This document shows positions 59,521 to 64,000 of a DNA stretch of 64,000 bases, piece by piece (position 1 is the first letter of the stretch; each line of letters starts with the position of its first letter). The stretch spans positions 1 through 64,000 of the forward strand of contig JAAAJB010000004.1 of the NCBI GenBank assembly GCA_016098155.1. The letters run 5' to 3'. The DNA is from Actinomortierella ambigua. Lineage: Eukaryota; Mortierellomycota; Mortierellomycetes; Mortierellales; Mortierellaceae. The position numbers were made by a program, and so were the translations under genes. The notes under the pieces were generated by a model. It did not search any database. It had not been told where the DNA came from and saw only the letters and a list, made by a program, of their open reading frames with translations.

Positions 59521-61820
59521 GGCGTTATATTTGGCTACAGACCCAGCAGATTTGATGTCAAATGATGAATATTTGGATGATTTTGTGAACTTGCACCTGG
59601 AATAGCTGGGCCCTGACTTACCGTAGTGTTTTTTATTTTTTTGGGTGGAAAGACTAACGAACGTGTATGCTATGGAGATCATTCTGAGCAACGACGACCT
59701 TTTATATTTCGTACGATACTTTAGCATTATTCCCATTCCTTAACAAACCAGAATGATGCCAAAATGTTTCTAAACACTAGCTGAAGATGATAGATAAACT
59801 AGCATGTTGTATTCGTTGGATTTCTTATTGAGTATTGGTGGCCATGGATGCATCCAACCTTCAAGGCGCCACCTTGATTCATAAAGGTGAAAAAAAAAGA
59901 AGAACAACCAAAGACGACGGGGTCAATGGGGCATAAGATGACCGAGGCAGTTGCAATTGAGGTCCGAGTCACCAAGCATGTCCTCAAAGCATACTGTCAC
60001 CATTCATTCAAATTCCCGAGAATTCGCACTTTCACCGACATCCGACCTCCCGCGCGCAACTGAGCAGGCATTACCTAAAGCCTCTTTTCTTTTATCAGTA
60101 TGGGCTGGTGCTGTTGGCTAGCTCTTTCTTTTTTTTTTAAGGCAATCAATTGTTTTTCCAGTTCATCATCAGAGATAGATATTTGGTGTGCCGAGCTATG
60201 GGCTTTCCCGTGTTCTGAAATGTTCATACCTGATGGTAATTCACAAGATTGCTATCTTGAGACCCCACCACACGCTCACCTTAGGATAGCATCGGCTCTT
60301 TTTAAAGAGGGAGCCTTGTATCAACATGGGCTCTTGAATACCAAATCCATGCCCCCCCCCATTTCCATGACCACTGGTACGGTGGTATTCGCTGCAAACG
60401 AATGACCACCCACCAAAAGTCAGGAAATTTTGGCAAAGGGATCTCTGTTTAGGAGTGCGATCGCAACAAGGGGCGAAAGAGCTATGAAAAATTTGATATG
60501 CATGGCCTCAATGGCAACACCAATTGATGAAGGAAAGAATGAGACTAGCGCATGTGAGAGGGAGTCGCACGCTGTTCTAGAATCAGCTCTAGTCGCTCAT
60601 GACATCCTCATAGAAGAAGCTTACAGTACAAAGGCAGAGTGGAGTAGAAAATAAGCTGCGGATGCTGCCTCCAAAGAAGCACTCAATCCATTGAAGACAT
60701 GACATCAAGAATGGAGATGCTGTTAGCTTATTTTCGGATGCACGGTGAAGGCGAAGAAGCGGTAGAGGAATGTAGAAGATAAAAGTCTGAGAAAGAGAAG
60801 ATGCATTAAGAGTTTTTATGTGGAGCATTCAAGCGTATGCCCATAGTTCAATAAAGTAATAGTGGTGTACAAGCCTACATGCCAAGAAAGACAAATATTG
60901 TGGGGTGCAGTGACTAGGAGTGGACAACCGAGATAGTGAAAGATGAAAGAAGGGAAGGAAGGCAATAGAGCAAGGGAGCGCTGAGAGGCGACAGCGTCAA
61001 GAAGGAGGAAGCCGACCACTATGTCGGCAAGTTCCATTGCAGGCGTTCGTTGACTGGTATAGTCATTGTAATGGAGAAAACATCGAAATCTGCCGACAAA
61101 AAAGTCAACCTACGGCTGCCTCCATCCTGCATACTCGCCTCCAGTGGCAGAGTACATGATGCTGACGGTGTTGGCGACAAACCGCTGGATGATCAGCAAG
61201 TCCTACCTGATGGTATCGAACTGTAGCGTGCAAAAAGAGCCAAAAGAGTGTTGGCATTTTAGATGGAAAGTTGCTTGATGTTCGGCGTTGAGGTAGAGTG
61301 GCGCAGACGATATTCGAAAACAGTTACAGTGCGCGACTGGATCGGACCGCGCTTCTGGGGGAAATGCAGTCCGAGCTGGAGCTCGATTTGATGGATCTGC
61401 TTCTGAATTGTTGGCTGGGCCTAGCGCTATCCGCACGGCGTACTCAGATACTCTAGCACGCGACATCTAGCAGCGCCGATGCTTTGTCCTAGAGTAAGTT
61501 GAGGAGCTGACTCTACTGGCATCGTTCATTTCGGAAGCATCTCTTTCACTGCAATGGCTCTCTTCATCGTCGGTACTGGAAGCTGTTCGCTCCACTATAG
61601 TCGGTGTTTTTTTTCCCCATGGCATAATGAATAGCCCCCCCCCCCACAAAAAATGGGCCCACTCCTGAACGCCAGCATCAAGAAGGCGGTCTCGATTTTT
61701 GCTTCGAAGCACAGGAATTTGGTCCGCTGAAGATTGGTAACTAGTGGGTGAGATAAGGTATTGGGAGCTCTTTTTGTGCAATGACAGACAAAACGACAAT
61801 CTTTATGATGATATCTAGCT
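59521..61820. other. Gene-poor region
   Basis: About 2.3 kb with only short frames on both strands, for example 60430-60654 (ACERESHAVLESALVAHDIL) and 61071-61226 (MEKTSKSADKKVNLRLPPSC). A run of C (61628-61641) and T/A runs occur. Some stretches may be worn-out coding sequence, but I can support no gene. Confidence 0.35.
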
Positions 61821-62750
61821 TTAGTTCTCCTCAGGCTTGTACTCGGTAGCCTCGCCGCGGGCCTCCATTCTTGCCTTGGCCTCACGGTAAGCCCAGGTGT
61901 GGAGGCTGTTACAGGGAGAGAGAGAGAGAAAAGAGCGAGGAGAACAATTGATGTTGTTAGTTTCCAAAAAGAATGAAGCTGTCTTCAGAGTGCAACTAGA
62001 CATCCAAGAAGGCACACGCGTATCTTACTTTGTGTCGGGCTTGTAGTAGATCAGGGCGGTGGCAAAGGCCATGCTACCAAAGAAACCCCAGAAGTAAAGG
62101 GACTCCCAGTCTTCCTTGGTGCGCTTGACGCCAGCAGGCAGAGGCTACGAGTAGGGGGGGGGAGATTGGGAGGGTATTTGCTGAGTGGTTAGCACGCTTC
62201 CTCGAAAAAGGATTGACCGGCGATAGAATCTGATAAAGGGAGAGCAAGGGAGTGGTGATGTGGTCATTGGGAGGGAGTAATATGGTGACTGAGAGTGATG
62301 CGGTGAACGAGAGCGATATGGGACAATGGCCCCCGGTCTCCGTGCAGGGCGAAATATGATCGGACCGCTTGTCCGAATGTTGGCCGAGGGGGGAAGGGGG
62401 GAGAAAGAGAGCGGAACATCGCGTGGTCGGATAGATGCATGGCATGCAAGTGGACTGATCAAAGGGTGCCGAGGGTTGATGCTGACACCTGGGGCTCACT
62501 CCAGGGTGCAATGGTGAATAGGGGAGACTGCATCCAAGTGATTCCGGAGAGAATGGTTGTTCCTCCTGCATCGGAGGTGATGGGTTGGTTCCTCCGTCCA
62601 CCCGGAGCTGCTGTTAGGGGGGGGTAGAGGTACCTTCTCGCCAAAGAGGTAGCCGGTAGGGAGGTTGTACTCCTGGTGGCCACCACCACGGGTGAGGATG
62701 GGGGTGCGGCGCAGAGGGGCGCGGGTGAGAGAGCGGGCCAGGAGAGACAT
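61821..62750 (-). CDS. NADH:ubiquinone oxidoreductase ESSS subunit (NDUFB11-like)
   Basis: Exons in transcription order: 62750-62634, 62144-62029, 61905-61821 (105 aa). It is an accessory single-span subunit of mitochondrial complex I. The N-terminus is a basic presequence-like segment (MSLLARSLTRAPLRRTPI), followed by GGGHQEYNLPTGYLFGEK, the KRTKEDWE element, one membrane segment (LYFWGFFGSMAFATALIYYK), then PDTNLHTWAYREAKARMEAR and GEATEYKPEEN. This order matches fungal ESSS proteins. Both junctions keep frame, the second rebuilding an Asn codon. Its presence shows that the organism keeps a proton-pumping complex I. Confidence 0.9.
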
Positions 62751-63095
62751 TATGAAGAGTGAGTGGGATGTGCAAAGGAACAATGTTCAATGCTCCAAAT
62801 CCGAACGACAATAATCTCTCTCTGTTCTCTCGCCAACTACATTTTAGGGCTGCATAGAGCAATCCAACCCTCAGGAACAAGCCACCTCACCCACAAACAC
62901 CTTTTTTGTGGTGTGGTGGCACACGCCCGCCTCTTCTCATTACAACACCTTCGTTGGCACTCATTTTGTTGGCACTTCTTTACACACTCTCCAATACCTA
63001 CACCTACTTACAGGAGAACAAGAGTCCGCCAACAACTCCCCCCCCCCCCAACATCAACACCTCCCTCATCTTTTCCGACTTTTATTTTTTCCAAC
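62751..63095. promoter_or_regulatory. Compact divergent promoter, ESSS/POB3
   Basis: 345 bp separate the two divergent start codons, so both promoters and leaders must lie here. The POB3 side has a run of C (63039-63050) and pyrimidine-rich leader. No specific factor site was recognised. Confidence 0.5.
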
Positions 63096-63963
63096 ATGGA
63101 AATGGTCTCACAGTTTGACGAGATTTACCTGGGCCTGTCGCCTGATCTCGGCCGTCTGCGTCTCGCGACAAATGGTCTTGGTTGGAAGGCTCTCAGCGGT
63201 GAAGGTATCTTCACGGTGCGCGACACAGATCTCAAAAAAGCTGCATGGCTGCGTGCAGCTCGTGGATTCCAGCTGCGCTTGACTTTGCGTGATGGACAGA
63301 TTGTCAAGTTTGATGGTTTCGCACGCGATGTAGGTGTCCACGCCACTTATTCTATTTAGAGGACAAAATAGCGCGGTGCTTACCGTGGAATGAATGTGGA
63401 GTACGCAAGCTAACGATATCATGTTTTCCACTCTTTTCGCAACGGGGATATAGGACTACGATACACTAAAGGATATCGTCAAGGCCAACTATGGCCTGGC
63501 ACTCGAGTCAAAGGAGCTGAGCGTCAAGGGTTGGAACTGGGGAAAGACAGAGTTCCAAGGTATCATCATCGCAAAGTCAGGGAGAGCCAGCACTCAACTA
63601 TTATGCACGACTGATCGCTAGACGATGGGATGTTCACCAATCAGGCCACCTTGTTTTGTTTTGTTTTGTTTGTTTCTTGTTTTCTATTCTTGATGAACTG
63701 GATATATAGGCAACAACCTGCTGTTCAATGTTGGCAACAAGGAAATGTTTGAGATCCCTCTCAAGGAAGTCACCAACACAAGCTTGACAGGAAAGCACGA
63801 GATCATGATGGAACTCGGCGCACCCGAGATGGACGGCACTCCCAACAAAAAGTTTAAGGGCGACCAGTTGGTGGAGATGAGGTTCTACATCTCGGGTACC
63901 GTCCCCAAGGATCCCGATGCAGAGGAGGAGGAGGCGGATGGTGAGGAGGAGAGTGCAGCCCAG
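63096..63963 (+). CDS. POB3: FACT complex subunit Pob3/SSRP1 (3' partial)
   Basis: Exons 63096-63329, 63454-63559 and 63710-63963 give the first 198 aa; a GTAAGG donor at 63964 shows that the gene runs past the window edge. With Spt16, Pob3/SSRP1 forms FACT, the histone chaperone that opens and rebuilds nucleosomes during transcription and replication. Matches to the N-terminal domain: FDEIYLGLSPDLGRLRLATN, GLGWKALSGEGIFTVRDTDL, LSVKGWNWGKTEFQGNNLLF, and KEMFEIPLKEVTNTSLTGKH, followed by PKKFKGDQLVEMRFYISG-like sequence (here NKKFKGDQLVEMRFYI) and an acidic DAEEEEADGEEES linker typical before the middle domain. Intron phases all agree. Confidence 0.95.
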
Positions 63964-64000
63964 GTAAGGAGGCAGAGCAAATGGGCACGGATTTTGTTGT

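Noticed and set aside
60816..61037. Minus-strand 73-codon frame with hydrophobic stretches
   Set aside because: No homology recalled, no splice or start support, and similar chance frames abound in this gene-poor stretch.

Overview
The window is a piece of a fungal nuclear chromosome. Almost every gene is split by short introns (about 50 to 230 nt, GT...AG) and gives a conserved eukaryotic protein once spliced. Long homopolymeric amino-acid runs (Q, N, S, G, D, E), dinucleotide microsatellites and pyrimidine-rich leaders are frequent. The gene set (a complex I ESSS subunit, an ELL-associated factor, SAMHD1, an FLC/Pkd2-type TRP protein, F-box/LRR paralogues in tandem, remnants of a Crinkler-like nuclease family) suggests an early-diverging fungus. 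My best guess is Mortierellomycota, but this is inferred from gene style and no marker gene was compared.

Layout. 1-5 kb: the 3' part of a 2OG-Fe(II) oxygenase, then the ERAD ubiquitin ligase HRD1. 4.8-14.7 kb: VPS29 (retromer, minus), a Cys-rich protein, RIX1 (pre-60S maturation, minus) and an ELL-associated factor (EAF). 15-21 kb: two tandem minus-strand F-box/LRR paralogues, the second with a broken reading frame. 21.4-31 kb: THI4 (thiamine thiazole synthase), a ZZ zinc-finger protein, a GNAT acetyltransferase and a CofD/YvcK-like protein. 31-38 kb: a 1237-aa polyQ-rich protein and an ER FKBP ending in KDEL. 38-48 kb: a TRP-like membrane protein, SHQ1 (H/ACA snoRNP assembly) and a MARCH5-like RING-CH ligase. 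48-55.6 kb: a tiny OST5/TMEM258 subunit, an unrecognised coiled-coil protein and SAMHD1. 55.6-61.8 kb: a gene-poor island with a duplicated 203-bp element, a decayed nuclease-like gene and a small secreted Cys-rich protein. 61.8-64 kb: complex I ESSS subunit and the start of POB3/SSRP1 (FACT).

Most genes are unrelated housekeeping genes with independent promoters. Some share a theme, such as ER quality control and glycosylation (HRD1, FKBP, OST5) and ribosome/snoRNP biogenesis (RIX1, SHQ1), but nothing indicates co-regulation. All exon boundaries were worked out by hand from splice consensus, reading-frame continuity and remembered family sequences; no search was run. I did not find a convincing new multi-gene system. 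The best leads are the decayed nuclease/repeat island, the secreted Cys-rich protein, the frameshifted F-box paralogue and several unusual exon structures.
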